Shown here: positions 48,411-60,900 of the stretch, piece after piece | How positions within the stretch are numbered: position 1 is the first letter of the stretch | Layout: every line of letters begins with the position of its first letter | Source: Cinclus cinclus | Taxonomy: Eukaryota > Chordata > Aves > Passeriformes > Cinclidae | Direction: 5' to 3' | Assembly: GCF_963662255.1 (NCBI RefSeq) | Contig: NC_085047.1 | Span: 14,996,347-15,060,346 of the forward strand | Length of the DNA stretch: 64,000 nucleotides | The notes under the pieces: generated by a model | The model's database searches: none | What the model was told of the DNA's origin: nothing | Seen by the model: the letters and a program-made list of their open reading frames with translations, nothing else | Translations under genes and position numbers: made by a program

Positions 48411-51400
48411 CCAGTTAAGCTGCAACAGTTTCTTGAAACCAAAGTGCTGTACCAACCCTCCCTGTGCCACCACACCAACCTATTCTATCCTCTATGCTCA
48501 CTGTGTATCTCCAAGGCTTCACTGTGATATTCTCCCCTCCAAGGCTTAACAGGCCTTTTCCCTGGGGTTTATCAACTGATAGCAGCACGTGCCACACAGC
48601 CAAACAAGGCTCAGCATGACTTCTTCCAGTTCATGTTCCAAGAGGTTCTAAAAATAGGTGTACAAAATGTACATCCTAGCCCAGAAAAGCTAGGCTTATG
48701 GAAGCTGGTCTTTTCTCCTCACTTACTTTGGCAGTTATTAGAAATAGTCCACCGAGCTATCAAACCTGCTGGCATCATGACCACCACTGACTTGAAGCAT
48801 GAATTCGTTTGGAAGTGGGGACAGGGGAGGAAAGGGGGATTTGGGGGTGCATCTCTCATAGCCATAATAACTCACTTCATAAAGGTATGGGCAAAGCTGA
48901 CAAGAAGATGTGGCACAAACTGTAGTGCCTTCCCAGAGCCTCTTTGGTCTGATGTGACTTCCCCAGGACACAAGGGCACCAGCACACATTTGCTCCCCCT
49001 CATTCCAAAAGACCATCTCAAGAGCTAAATTTTATTCAGAGAAAATAGTTTCCTTCTGACACCTCAGAAAAAACATCTGTGTAGGAACTGTATGTGCTTG
49101 CACACAGAGAAGGGAAAACAACAACCCATGTCAAACACACCCACATGCAAAGCAAAAATTAAAGCAAGATGGCAAACACCATCCAAGCAGAGGACTCAGA
49201 GGAGGTGCTTCTGGAAGAGAACCATCACATGCAGCTGAACCCCGGGTCTGGCACTGCAGCTTCAAGGATGAGGACTGAAGGAGGGTGGCAGAGACCAACA
49301 AGCAGAGGTGGGGGGCACAGCACTGATGGTGTAGGGGACACACTAAGCACAAGACTGAATATGAGTCTGTAAGACCTTCCACCATCAAAGCCAATGGAGG
49401 CACTTTGGAAGCATCACCTTACACAGGGATGATCACTGCAAGCAGAACATGTAATTTCCTTTCACCTTTCTCATCGCCTCCCATCATTAACTGGGAAGAG
49501 AGAGAAATCCACTAGACATGGGTACGTCAGCTAAGCCAGCATTAATATAGTATTTGCTGTATGTGTATCTTCAAGTACAACTGGGCTACATATTTCAAAC
49601 AGTTTCAGGCAACCAAACCCATTTCCTAACTCAGAAGTACTTCTGCAGATAACTCAAGTACTAGATGTGTCAGTGGCAAGAAGGTGTTGGGGATTTATGT
49701 AATAGATGGATCTAACAACCTACCTGCAAGAAAAACAAATTTAAAAAAGCAAAAAACAAAACAGTAACTACTACCATTACATAAAAGCATATATCGTTAT
49801 TAAAAATAAATTAACCTGTGTGTATACCAAATGTCTCTTCACACAAATCATAATATGCCTTGCATTAGCAAGGAAACCAACTACAAAAAAAAAAAAAAAA
49901 AGAACAGTTTACTGAAAATTGAGGGGACACTGAAATGAAGCACTGCTATTCTAAAAGACAATCTCTTTCGTTAACACTGCATTTTTAGTGATGTCAAAAC
50001 AAAATCTGATTTTTCCAACACTCCTGTGATATGCTCAGAGTACTCTGCTAAAATATCCCAATTGTGTATTGTGAGTGCCAGTGATCCAGCAATTATGATA
50101 AGCATTACTGAGTACCAAATCAAAACAACACAAGCTGCAGAACTGCATTATTGACTTTGTTCTGAAAACACAAATTCATAACCAGTATGCTGCTTTTGAA
50201 AACAAAGCCACTATATCCATTCCATTTCTTGGCTGCTTGTGGGTTTTTTTAAAAAGCTTTATTAAACTCTTGCCATTAACTTGTCAACTGCTGCTTTACA
50301 AGCCATTTGTCCATTATTGTTCCTTATATGAGAATCTAATCTTGCATCCTTAAACCAAACCTAGGCACTGCACAGAACTTACACCCTATATTGCACATAA
50401 AACTGCTAATACCAAAAGCAAAAAGACCAACAGTCTCTGCTCTGGGCATCAAAAACTGGGAGACTCAGTATGGGAAGTTTCAAGAATATTTTTTAAATAT
50501 ATTGAAAAGGGAGCTACCAAGGATTCTGCAAAAATAAAAATAAAAACAAAAACACACACATGCACCAAACCATTACAAAAAAAACAAACAACAAAAAAAA
50601 CCACCAACCACCCAAAAAAAGAGCCCACCCAAATTTCACTGTTGGTGTTTTTTTAATTAAGAAACTAAGCATCATTTGAGGTCTGAGACAATAAATAACA
50701 GAGGGGAGAGGAAGTTTCCAAGCAGAGTAAAACAAACCACCAGCACAAATCTGTACAAATGCATTTTAAAAGACATGCATAATTTAACTCTCCTTATTTT
50801 AACTCCTATTTCACTTCTACATTCTTTTAATCTTCTGGCCTTGATACTCCCTTACTGCCTAAAACAAAAGCTTCTCTGAAAGACATACTTGCGTAGACAG
50901 AATTCCCCATATGTGACACCCACCTCCTCCCCACCTACAGTTCAAATAAAGTCTCCAAAGTACCACAGAAACAAGAAACATTATTATAAAGGAAGACCTC
51001 CAGAAAGCTGCGACCTCCTCACTTTCATAAAGGAAAAGAGAAAATCCAGACATAGTACAGCATCTCCTGTAGAACTTCAAGAGCCACATCCCAAGGAGGA
51101 GGGCAGGCCACTACTGCCTGCATGCCCTTCTTACCCCAGGTGCACTTTCTCCTTCCAAAGCACAAGCAGAACAACAAGGCAGACACGGCTCACTACATTC
51201 AAAGCCTTCTATAATTTTTGTTACCATACTGGTTTAGATTCCATTAAGTGATTTGGCTGCAGAGGTCTGAAAATATTGAGACACTTTCCAATGGAATTTT
51301 GCATGCTTTTTATAATATGTAACTGAAGTCATGGGAACAGTTGACTCACACCCTTTATTTTCTGAATATTTTGACTCAAAAAAACCCCACATCAGTTCTA

Positions 51401-52920
51401 GATTTCCGCACCACCTGGCTTAGGAAGAAAATCTGGTATCCTATGACATCAAAATCAGTATCAAAATATCCTGTTCATCAAAATAAAGCCAAAGGATGAA
51501 TCTGCAAGGCTCACATTACCAAAATCTGTAGGGTTTTTAATTTGGAAATGTTACACCATGTAAAGATTAATTTGTAATTATAAGGCTTTCTCTCTGTTCT
51601 TCCCCTTGATTCTTAAAAGAGAATCACTAGCTTTCCAAAGACACTCAGTAAGTTGTTTATTGCCTCTTCCCATCAGCTCAGGAAAACTATTCAAATCTGG
51701 TTCTTACAACACCTGCCACAGAGCAGCAAGTAAAATCTTCCATTTTCCTTCCCTTGAAGATCACCTTCAGACAGACAAGCAATTTGGCTGCTGACATGAC
51801 AAAAAGCAGTCTTTGAGCTAGGAAACCAGTGACACAATGTTTGCCAAAGTAAGATGGCTAGAGTGAGAAGTGGGGGTGGGAGTGATGCTTCTTTAGGGTG
51901 GATTTTTTTTAGTTTTTTTTCAAGAAATGAACCTTATATTGCATTGTTGCTCCTAAAATAAGAATTAGAACTTTTAGAGCAAGATAAAAAGAAGCTGAAC
52001 ACCAAAAAAGACAACATTGACATGAAAACAAGTCTCACAAGAATTATAAGTTTACTGACTGAACAGCAAGTGAGAATGGGATTTTTCACTGGTGCAGAAG
52101 GCACTCACAAGCCCCACTGGACCTGGTGTGATGGATGCTGGCAACCCATCAGCCCAGACAAACAGGAGAGTCTCAGGGGAGCAGCACCAGAACTGCAGAG
52201 CTTGGCAAGGGGACAGAGACCCTGGGAGGTCTCCCCACCCACACTTCTCCAAAGGACAAAATAAAGGCAAGAATTCAAAGCAAATCTTAAGATCCTGGAC
52301 AAGCACAATACAAACAAAACAAATGATACTCTGATGGAGTGGTGCTGACACCCACAATTACTTCAGTTTTCTTTCAGCCTCCTGGACAAGCTCATAACAC
52401 GCCAGAATCCTAACTCCAGGGAAAGCTGATGGCAGCCAAGGCAACAGTATCATACCAAAATTTAACTTGCAGATTTCTCTAGAACTATTCTCTGGAACTA
52501 AAATGCAGTAAGTAATGGATAAACAAAGTCTGTGCTGTATTCCCCAAAGGTTCCTGTGGCCTTGTACACCACCCTCAGCTGTCACAGGAACACAGGACCT
52601 ATTGCTCCAATCCACATTATTTAGTGATCTTCCTCACAAGGCTTTTTTTTTTCCTCTGCAGACTCAGACATCTAAAAATGACAAGATATGAAAATGCATT
52701 AAGGACTCCTTATCTGTTGACATGAACCAATTTCTTAAAAACTCTTTCTTTCTTGAAAATGTCTGTTTTGAAGAGCCAAGGAGCAGAGCTGAATGCATGG
52801 AGCAAAGACAGCCATGAGCAGATACAATGCAAACTTGATCAGCCCTACCCAATGGCATCCAGGATCTTCAAGTTTTTACCAATCCCATTGAAACAAAATC
52901 TTTCAAAAGGTTCAAAAAAC
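48411..52920 (-). other. APP: APP intron 1, no gene seen
   Basis: Intron sequence. Low-complexity A/C-rich DNA lies at about 50,527-50,620 and poly(A) at about 49,885-49,901. Frames of 92-131 codons at 48,633-49,028 and 49,131-49,403 match nothing I know. Confidence 0.68.
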
Positions 52921-53037
52921 TTATCACTCACTTTTTATCACAATTTAACACCAAGAAAATTATCACTCACTTTTTATCACAATTTAACACCAAGAGGATT
53001 ATCACTCACTTTTTATCACAATTTAACACCAAGAAGA
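52921..53037. repeat. Minisatellite, 3 x 39 bp
   Basis: Three head-to-tail copies starting TTATCACTCACTTTTTATCA and ending CACCAAG plus AAAA, AGGA or AAGA. Starts are 52,921, 52,960 and 52,999. The copies differ only in the last few bases. The period is a multiple of three, which makes a chance frame look like a repeated peptide. Confidence 0.96.
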
Positions 53038-54296
53038 AACACTTTCCAATTGTCTCCTTTATTAGTTCTGCAAATATTATTGCATTTTTATCTGTGAAAT
53101 CCCAAACTACAATAACCAGTTTCTCAAAGAAAACACGTGCTCTCAACAGGCTTAAAAAATGAAAAACATCAAGTTGGAGGCTTAGTTTTGCTTTGATAGC
53201 ACCAAATCTCATATCCTGAAATCAACAACAAAATAATTCATGCTGTATTTGCAACCAGTCTTATTGTCTACAATATATGATATGAGCAGACACCAGTGTA
53301 TTCCCCTCAGGGTGTGTGGTTAAGGTATTGGGAGTATTGGGAGTACCAGGTGCGAACAGAATTCAAATTCCATAATTAGAACAGAGAAATTTGATCTAAC
53401 CACATTACAGGTTATTATTATATTTCTCCTGTTTACAGTGATGAAGTCATCTCACATTTACCTCCTTGGAAAATTAGTTCAGCAGTCTTCATATCTGAAG
53501 GCAAAAAAATTTATCTTCTCAGCTTGCCCCAAGCCTGCACAGCCAAAAACATGTTCTCATTTTCCTATGCGCAAAGCCTTTCAGGCAGGATACTTCTCAT
53601 GCCTTTCCTTGCCTGTTATTTCTTCTTTGAGGAGGCATATAAAGCACTTTTCAGAGTCTTCATTTTGATAAATTAGATTGTTCTTCTCACCTGGTTTTGC
53701 CTACAGAGTTGGAATTAATTTTTTTGTTTTGTTTTTAAATTATCCATCCATCCATCAGAGACATGAATTGCTGCCCCAGCTCTCTCTTCCCCATGCCATC
53801 CTCAGAGAGGATGGCCTATTATCAACATACACTCCAGGCCCAACATTCCTCTTAAAAAGAAGGCAGTCACTTGACTGATTATCAGACTCAGTGTCAAACT
53901 CCAGTTTTACAGCAACTACAGAAAACTCAAGGCTTCCATCCATTACTGTTGAGCCTCACAAGTCAACAGCACTTTATAAGTCACATTTTCTCTCTCTGCT
54001 CATAAAAGGAGCACTTAACAGCCTTTCATTACTTCCAAGTTTTCTTTCAAGTGACAGATTAATTACAACTCTCTTCCTCTTATCAGTTAAGAGACACAAT
54101 TTAGTTAAAACACAAACATGTATGCCCACAATGATATTCAAGCATGTCCAGCCTCACTCAAATCCACGTGGATGCTTCGCATGAGACAAGGAACCTACAC
54201 CAGCCCCAAGTTCCACAGCCTGAGCCTTGACCTTCAGTATTTTTGCCATTGCCCACAGCAGTTCTGTAAGCAGTTCAGCATTTCTATGATAATTAT
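53038..54296 (-). other. APP: APP intron 1, no gene seen
   Basis: Intron sequence with a short CATC repeat near 53,744-53,757 and a GGGAGTATT pair near 53,330-53,345. No element or exon recognised. Confidence 0.68.
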
Positions 54297-54970
54297 TGTC
54301 TTGGTTTTGGAGACAAATTTCAGGAGAAATTGCCCTAGAATGAGAGTTTGTTCTAAGGAGAAAGGGCTTAGATAACTACCTTTTCTTCTGACAATGAGAG
54401 AAATGGATATCAGAGGATGAAAGTGGGGGGGAAAATAAAAAAAAAAAAGCAAAACAGTTTAATAACAAAACAAGATACCACAAAACACAAGGGAAAAAAT
54501 AATTTTATCCTTATTTGATCCCACCACCATCTCGCCCCATGGCCGGGAAGCAAAGATGGAGGCTGCTCCCTTCATCTCTGGGAATGGAAGAGAAAAAAAA
54601 AGAGTTCACACAGCAGCTGGAAACCTGCTGGATTTCTGGCCTGGGTCTTCTCCTCGCAGCAGGTGAAGCTGGAGGAGCGTTGTGTCCTCTGCTGTGTTGG
54701 TTCAGCTCTTCAGAGGCCTTGGGTTAGGGGCAGTCCCCCCACCAGCTCCCCAGAGGGGCCAAAAAGAAAAACAAGCCAAGACAAAAACAGTTTGAGGGAA
54801 AAAAACAAAACCAAAACCAAACCAGAACAAAACAAAAACCCAAACAAACAAACAAACAAACAAAAACCATGCTGGGAGGATTTCCTGGTAGGGAGCACAC
54901 CAGAGAGAGAGAGAGACTGAACAGAGCCCATGCCTGGCATTCCCAGGCACCAGCCCCACACCCTGGTTCA
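54297..54970 (-). mobile_element. ERV LTR, probably minus, right end uncertain
   Basis: The + strand starts TGTCTTGGTTTTGGAG. Read on minus this is an LTR 3' terminus ending CCAAAACCAAGACA, close to the end of the LTR at 35,737 (CAAACCAAGACA). On minus, TTATTAAACTG lies where the other LTR has AGTAAAGAACTG, plausibly a poly(A) signal region. The GC-rich 54,510-54,740 part is U3-like. CCCTGGTTCA at 54,970 is the likeliest opposite end (TGAACCAGGG on minus). No matching target duplication was found. If the orientation is right it is sense to APP. Confidence 0.6.
54841..54866. repeat. CAAA repeat
   Basis: Perfect CAAA tetranucleotide run within an A/C-rich patch from about 54,795, inside the putative LTR. 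Confidence 0.9.
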
Positions 54971-55790
54971 TCTAAAAGATACCACAGTCACATAAAGGCA
55001 TAAAGCAGATGACTGGGGAATAAAGTATCATCATAAAATTACCCCAAGAAAGCTATGAATTAATCTAAAGGTGTTTGACAAAGCCTAAGTCTCATTTGAC
55101 CATGTTTTCAGAAATAGCTTAGACTGATTTCACAGTAAAATACTCCGATTTAATTTTACCCTGCTATTCATCAACAATGACACTTTCCTCTCCAGGCTCA
55201 GCTACCCACTGGATTTTCTTGCAAACACCTTCAGAAAAGCATCAGCTCCTCAGACCAAATGAACACCTCCTGAACTGGATCAGGGATGCTATGAAGACAG
55301 CCAGGGCGAGCCAGCAATCCTCCTTCCCTCATGGCAAAACAGGAACAGCATCTGCCCCTCTCCCACCCACCCATCTCATCTTGGCCATCCACCAAATAAA
55401 ACCCATGCAGGCAAGGGCTGGCTTGTGTCAGAAACATGGCTTCAGCCTGGGTTCCAGCAGGAGGCTGGCAGGGAAAGGTGAGTCACTCCACCTCCACAGC
55501 TCAGAGACGTGACCGCGACTAGGAAGAACATTCTGCACACAGAAAAGGAGAAAGTGGCTTTTCAGATGCTATGACTGGCAAGAAAAAGGAAAAAAAAAAA
55601 ATCCTGACAACTTATATTACCACTAGGAGAACAAAAGAAGACCATGCCAAAGTAGAAACTAATCTAAACAAAGGTGAAAGAAACTGCCAGTGTTTAGGTC
55701 TCTTCAGAAGACTTTACTCTCACTCACACATTTGTGTTTCTGGGCTTCTTATTTGGTCTTGTAGGCTAATTCCCCTCCTCACCCTTCCGC

Positions 55791-55815
55791 ATAAAATTTA
55801 AATATTAAATTTTAT
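55791..55815. repeat. AT palindrome, 10-bp arms
   Basis: ATAAAATTTA and TAAATTTTAT are perfect inverted arms around a five-base AATAT centre. The right arm is followed after one base by an 18-G run. Confidence 0.9.
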
Positions 55816-55816
55816 T

Positions 55817-55834
55817 GGGGGGGGGGGGGGGGGG
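55817..55834. repeat. G18 homopolymer
   Basis: 18 consecutive G on +. Quadruplex-capable and length-unstable; the exact length may be an assembly estimate. Confidence 0.9.
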
Positions 55835-57116
55835 AGAGTTTGTTTCATTTTTTTTGTCTTTAATATGAAGTAAGGCCGACATCCCCACAATAAATCTAGA
55901 CATTGGGATTACAAATTGTCATCTGCAAATTGCTAGCACTAGGAGAAAAGCAACACTGAAAGAAAGATAATTTGGAGTTCCAAAATTCTCAGTTTGAAAA
56001 GCTTGTTCTTAAACAACTTCATCGTTATCATCCTTTTAAGACATAATGGAACTGAGGACAGAATTGGCACAAGAAAGCAACGAAAACATGATGCTGCAAG
56101 ATGAGTCATTAAAAGCAATTTTATTCCACTTCATAATTAAGAGAACTGGGCAGAGAACAGACAAGGCACACATAGCAGAGCTGCAAAAGAGTATCAAACA
56201 AACTTCAAAACAACCCAAAAGCTTAATGCACATGACAGGTCTAGATGCTCACTAACAGCATGCACGCACAAACCCTTCATACTGGAAGCATTCAGCAATT
56301 AGACAACAATCAATCAACATTTAGTACATTTAAATTTACAACGCCTTTAAAGAAAAACAAAAGAGAACACCCAAAATAATAAATGCTTTTTAAAAGCCAC
56401 AACCTTTTTCTTGTGTTGCACTTCCTTTCCTTCCTTGGTTTACCTGCCTCTAATAATGTTGTATTTTCCATTGTTTACATAAACAAACACATTATACGGG
56501 ATGTATACTAAAGAGAGGTTTTTCCAACTAGATGCCATGACTTAGTTCATGAGAAGCTTTAAAAAATTGCTACTATGAAATCAAACCTTTAACAACAATA
56601 CTTCAAAAAATCTACCTCCCTTTGTTTTCAGGTTAGGCACACAAATCAAACAGCTTGTAGTTACATTCAAATGATGAAAAAGCAGAATGCAATACTTCTA
56701 TAAGTTCAGGACTCTGTATTTCAGATGGAAAACTGCAGCTACAAATAAGCTTATATAACCAGCATACACAGGAGAACAAGTTAGCCCTTAGTCATTTGTT
56801 CACAAAATTATATTATGGTATCTGGCTGGGGGAAAAACCTCACCCCTTTCCAGAGACCATAATTTAGAGAAAAATCAATTTTATAGGGTTAAATCTTCAG
56901 AATGAGCAATGTCTACTTCAAAGTTGTGCTGGTAAGGTAAGAGGAGATTTGCTGCAGGCACAATGTGATAGTACGACAAAAGGATTGGAAACAACTCCAG
57001 AATCCTGCTCCATCTCTATGTTTTTTAGTGTGTCCCCACTGGACACTAATTCTAACTGTTGGAGCTGGATGAGGTGGCAATTTTCACTTTCACCACAAGT
57101 TAACAGTATACTTCTA

Positions 57117-57960
57117 GCGGTGAGGATTCCTGGTTTTCACCCAGGCAGCCCAGGTGTTTATGAGGCTGTTCCTGAAATGAGTCCCATTGTCTGACTCAAT
57201 TCTCTCAGGGGTACCATGTCTCCAAAGGACTTGTTTTTCCAGGCCCAGGATGGTGTTGCGGGCGGTGGCATGAGGCACAGGGTAGGTCTCCAACCATCCA
57301 GTGGTGGCTTCCACCATGGTCAGCACGTAGCGCTTGCCTTGGCGTGTCTGAGGCAGTGTGATGTAGTCAATCTGCCAGGCCTCCCCAGACTTATATTTGG
57401 ACCACCGCCCCCCATACCAGAGGGGCTTCACTCGCTTGGCTTGCTTGATGGCAGCACACGTCTCACAGTCATGGATAACCTGGGAAATACTGTCCATGGT
57501 GAGATCCACCCCTCGGTCTCGTGCCCACTTATAGGTAGCATCTCTGCCTTGGTGACCTGAGGCATCGTGGGCCCATCGAGCCAGGAACAATTTTTTTTGT
57601 GTTGCCAGTTTAAGTGTATCTGTGATACCTCTATTTTTGCAGCTTGATTTACTTGCTTATTGAGTTGGTGTTCTTCATTAGCTTGATTCTTGGGGACATG
57701 GGCATCTACATGACGGACTTTCACAGGTAGCTTCTCTACCCGACTGGCAATGTCTTTTTATTTATTAGCAGCCTAGATTGGTTTTCTCTTACATTGCCAG
57801 TTAGCTTTTTTCCATCTTTCCAACCAACCCCACAGAGCATTGGCTACCATCCATGAATCAGTGTAAAGGTAAAGCTTTGGCCACTTCTCTCTTTCAGTAA
57901 TGTTTAGGGTCAGCTGAACAGCTTTGAGTAATTCTATTACAATCAATTAACTATATTACC
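57117..57960 (-). pseudogene. ERVL-type pol relic: RNase H end and integrase
   Basis: Minus-strand fragment of the polymerase polyprotein of a class III (ERVL) endogenous retrovirus. At its 5' end is the RNase H C-terminal part (LYTDSWMVANALWGW, about 57,840-57,885). Next comes integrase with its His-His-Cys-Cys zinc domain (AHDASGHQGRD about 57,545-57,575 and CETC about 57,460-57,470), then the core with catalytic Asp in QIDYITL (about 57,360-57,380) and in ESDNGTHF (about 57,180-57,204). The fragment ends before the third catalytic residue, Glu. It is broken by stops in the RNase H-integrase linker and by a frameshift at an eight-base homopolymer (57,591-57,598). The last 158 codons of frame (57,114-57,590) are still open. 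No LTRs, gag or reverse transcriptase adjoin it. Confidence 0.87.
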
Positions 57961-60900
57961 TAAATTTAAGCTGTATATGTGCAAACACCTGTTTCACAGT
58001 TTCAGAAACCTTGGAAGTCCAGTATTAATACAGTTTCACAAAAATATAGGGAATCCCCCAACCTCCCCCAGTCCTGAACACCTATTAAACACGTGCTTTC
58101 TTTGATTAATTGTAATTCCAAACAGATTTGGTAAACCACACAAGCTGTCATACTGGATCACTTTGGTAGCCTGCTCTGAAAAGGAACCATTTTAAAATGT
58201 TTTTACTAACAGGCACAACCAGTTTTGTCCCATTCCTGTCATATGTTACCTTTTATGCTTGAATAGATAAGCTCTGCTCTGGGGAAACATGAGACCGGAT
58301 GAAGAACAGAGAATTCCTATCTGGATTAGCTCCAAATGGGTCAGTAGGAACTGAGTGGAGTCATCCATCCCTCAATGCACTTCCTTGGAGATTTCTGCCT
58401 TTTCACAGTGACTAGACACAAAGTTTTAACAACCAGACATTTGAGAGGAGATACATGAAAATACTTTAATGCCCTGCCGCAAGGCACCAGAGAGAGGCAA
58501 GGGAGCCAACACCTTAATTAAATGTTATTGCACAAACTCCAGTAAATGTGGTTTTGGAGGTTGCTCTCTTTCCCAAAGAAGCTGCCTGCTCTTTTAGGTG
58601 GGCCAGCCTGACTACTTGTGGCCAGTTTCCAACTCCCGTCTCTGAAATATCTGCCAGAAGATGACCACCTACCAAAAAATGTACAGCTCGTTCCTTTCAG
58701 CACAGCACAGACTGTAAAACCAGTCTAGAGAAGGGTGACAGAGCATTCAACGAGTGGTGGCCACTGGAAAAGCAGCTCTTCAGAGCCAGCTCCTGAATGA
58801 GCTCAGTTGCCAGCCAGTGGTTAACTACTGTCCGGAAAGAGCAGCTAGACTGCAAACCCACAAAGCACCCTGGCTCATGGACTCCTCTGTTTAAAGCTTG
58901 GTTGTCCCATGGTCCATGGAATGCCATCACTTGGCCAGAAGTTTTACTCCTTTTGGAAAGCCTCAATCTTTACTTCCTTACCCTTTCACATTCAATCCCT
59001 AAGAGAGGATTAAGTTCTCATGAACGTGCTGGGAGGACTATCAAGAAAACAAAGCCAGAAGTCCTGCTTCCCAGATGAAGAAGTCAGAGCACCCACAAAG
59101 CTCTGGGTGCTCCAGTAAAGAAACCACCAACATCCACACCTACTGCTCAGTCCTGTTTCTGTTAATCAACGCAGGGCAAGGAACGTGCAGCACACAACCA
59201 CATAACAGTGGTGTCCTTACTGCCAGTAGCTGGTGTAAGGTTTTCCACCCTTCTAAAAACACATGACTTACTTGAACATCTTCACTGCCACACTCCAAGA
59301 TGGGCCCGTCACTTGGAAAACATGTTTTGCAAGCCACTGCACTGATTACAACCTTAGAGTGTACTGCCCCTTACCCTAATTTCCATCACGTTAAAATTTT
59401 GTTTTGTAATCCAAAATCATTGTTCTTGAACTTGAATCATTGTTCTGCTAAAAAGGGCAGAATCAAAACAATCCTATATCCTCCATACAGCAAGGAAATT
59501 GAGGTGTGGCATTCATATATATACAAATGCAGACATACTAATTCGCTGTAATTCAAATTGATCTCCTTGAAGAGAGGCCACTATCCACACCTATTTTGTT
59601 TCTCTTCTGTTCTGTGAGTAAATTCTCACATGGAAAGATAAATATTCTTGGTGGCTGAAGGAATCTGGAGAGCTTTGGTATCTACATCAAGATTTAATAA
59701 TCACTTAGCTCTCTAACTTTTCTGGTCCAAATGAGTAAAAATCCTAGGTTTCAGAACCAATATGACATTACAATCAAGGGCAGAAAAGTGACTTATTTAG
59801 GGCTTAAGACTCAAAGACACACAGCCATTACATATTCTCAGCTGGCTGGTAGCTCCAAAGAGGGCAGAAAATGTGTTTTCAAAACCTCAGATACAGGTTG
59901 AAGGAAAATTAAGGGAAGGCAGGCAGACTCCAGATCAGGCTGTGAGAATGTGGACTTATCAGACAGCATTCAGCTTTAAGCAAAAAACAGGTCAGAGTGA
60001 AAGTTTAACTTCTCTTAAGAGTCCTTTGACTTCAAATCATTCCAGGCTCTAGCTTGCTATCAACATTGCTCCTGGCATTCCTCAGCCTGGCAGCAACTGT
60101 TGTAAACTCTCATCACAAGAGCACATTCTAAGAGCTAGCCAAGCTTACATAAAGTCCTCATTCAGTATTTTTTCAATTTGCTTTACTTTTAATCTTCTTA
60201 TACCACAGATTTTTTTTTTCAAAATCCCCAGAATTTAAATCCAATAAAAGACAGCTCTAGACTTACTTGTTAAACTACACCAGACATCTCACCTAACAAC
60301 TTGAATGAACCTATTATGATATATATATATACACACACCCAATTACATCTATATCAGCAGCACTCTTCATCTCTTCATTGCCTTGATGTAAGTAGGTATG
60401 GAAATGCCTGCTGGTTTAATACATTCTATGCACTAATAGGATACAGATGTATACATATAGAAGTGTTAAATGTAATACATTATACATGCAAATACGTTCA
60501 GAGGTTAAATATATCGGCATACACTATCTTGGTAAGTAAGGTGTTTTAATGCATTATGTGTATGCATACATGTATCTACATATACATTGACATTTGTCAA
60601 ATAAAACTTATTTATTAAACTGAAACACAATTTTTTCAACTTCACATTGCATACCTTTTCGAAGGGTGTCAAAATTACATCATTCAGGGTATTCAGGACT
60701 AAGGATGCCAATTAAGCCCAGAGACTTCCAACACAGGAGAGCCAACCAAACAGTGGATGGAGCAGGCTATCCAGAGAGGCACAGGCTCTGTCTGAGGAGC
60801 TCCATTTTCAAGACTCAACTGCAGGAAGCCCCATGCAGCCGGGTCTGGTTTGGGCACAGGGTCAGACCAGAGACCTCCTTGATGTGATGCTATCTCCCAA

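Larger units (their letters stand above)
54971..57116 (-). other. APP: APP intron 1, no gene seen
   Basis: Intron sequence containing the palindrome and G-tract at 55,791-55,834. The 56,950-57,116 part adjoins the ERVL relic, but I could not identify it as retroviral. Confidence 0.65.

Noticed and set aside
52921..53037. CRISPR-like repeated units
   Set aside because: The copies are directly adjacent with no unique spacers, and the genome is vertebrate. It is a minisatellite.
52753..53097. 114-codon frame with a thrice-repeated peptide
   Set aside because: The repetition comes from the 39-bp minisatellite, whose period happens to be a multiple of three. There is no gene context.
54910..55512. 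111-codon frame at 55,177-55,512
   Set aside because: No domain, no conserved motif, and an overlapping opposite-strand frame. Treated as intron.
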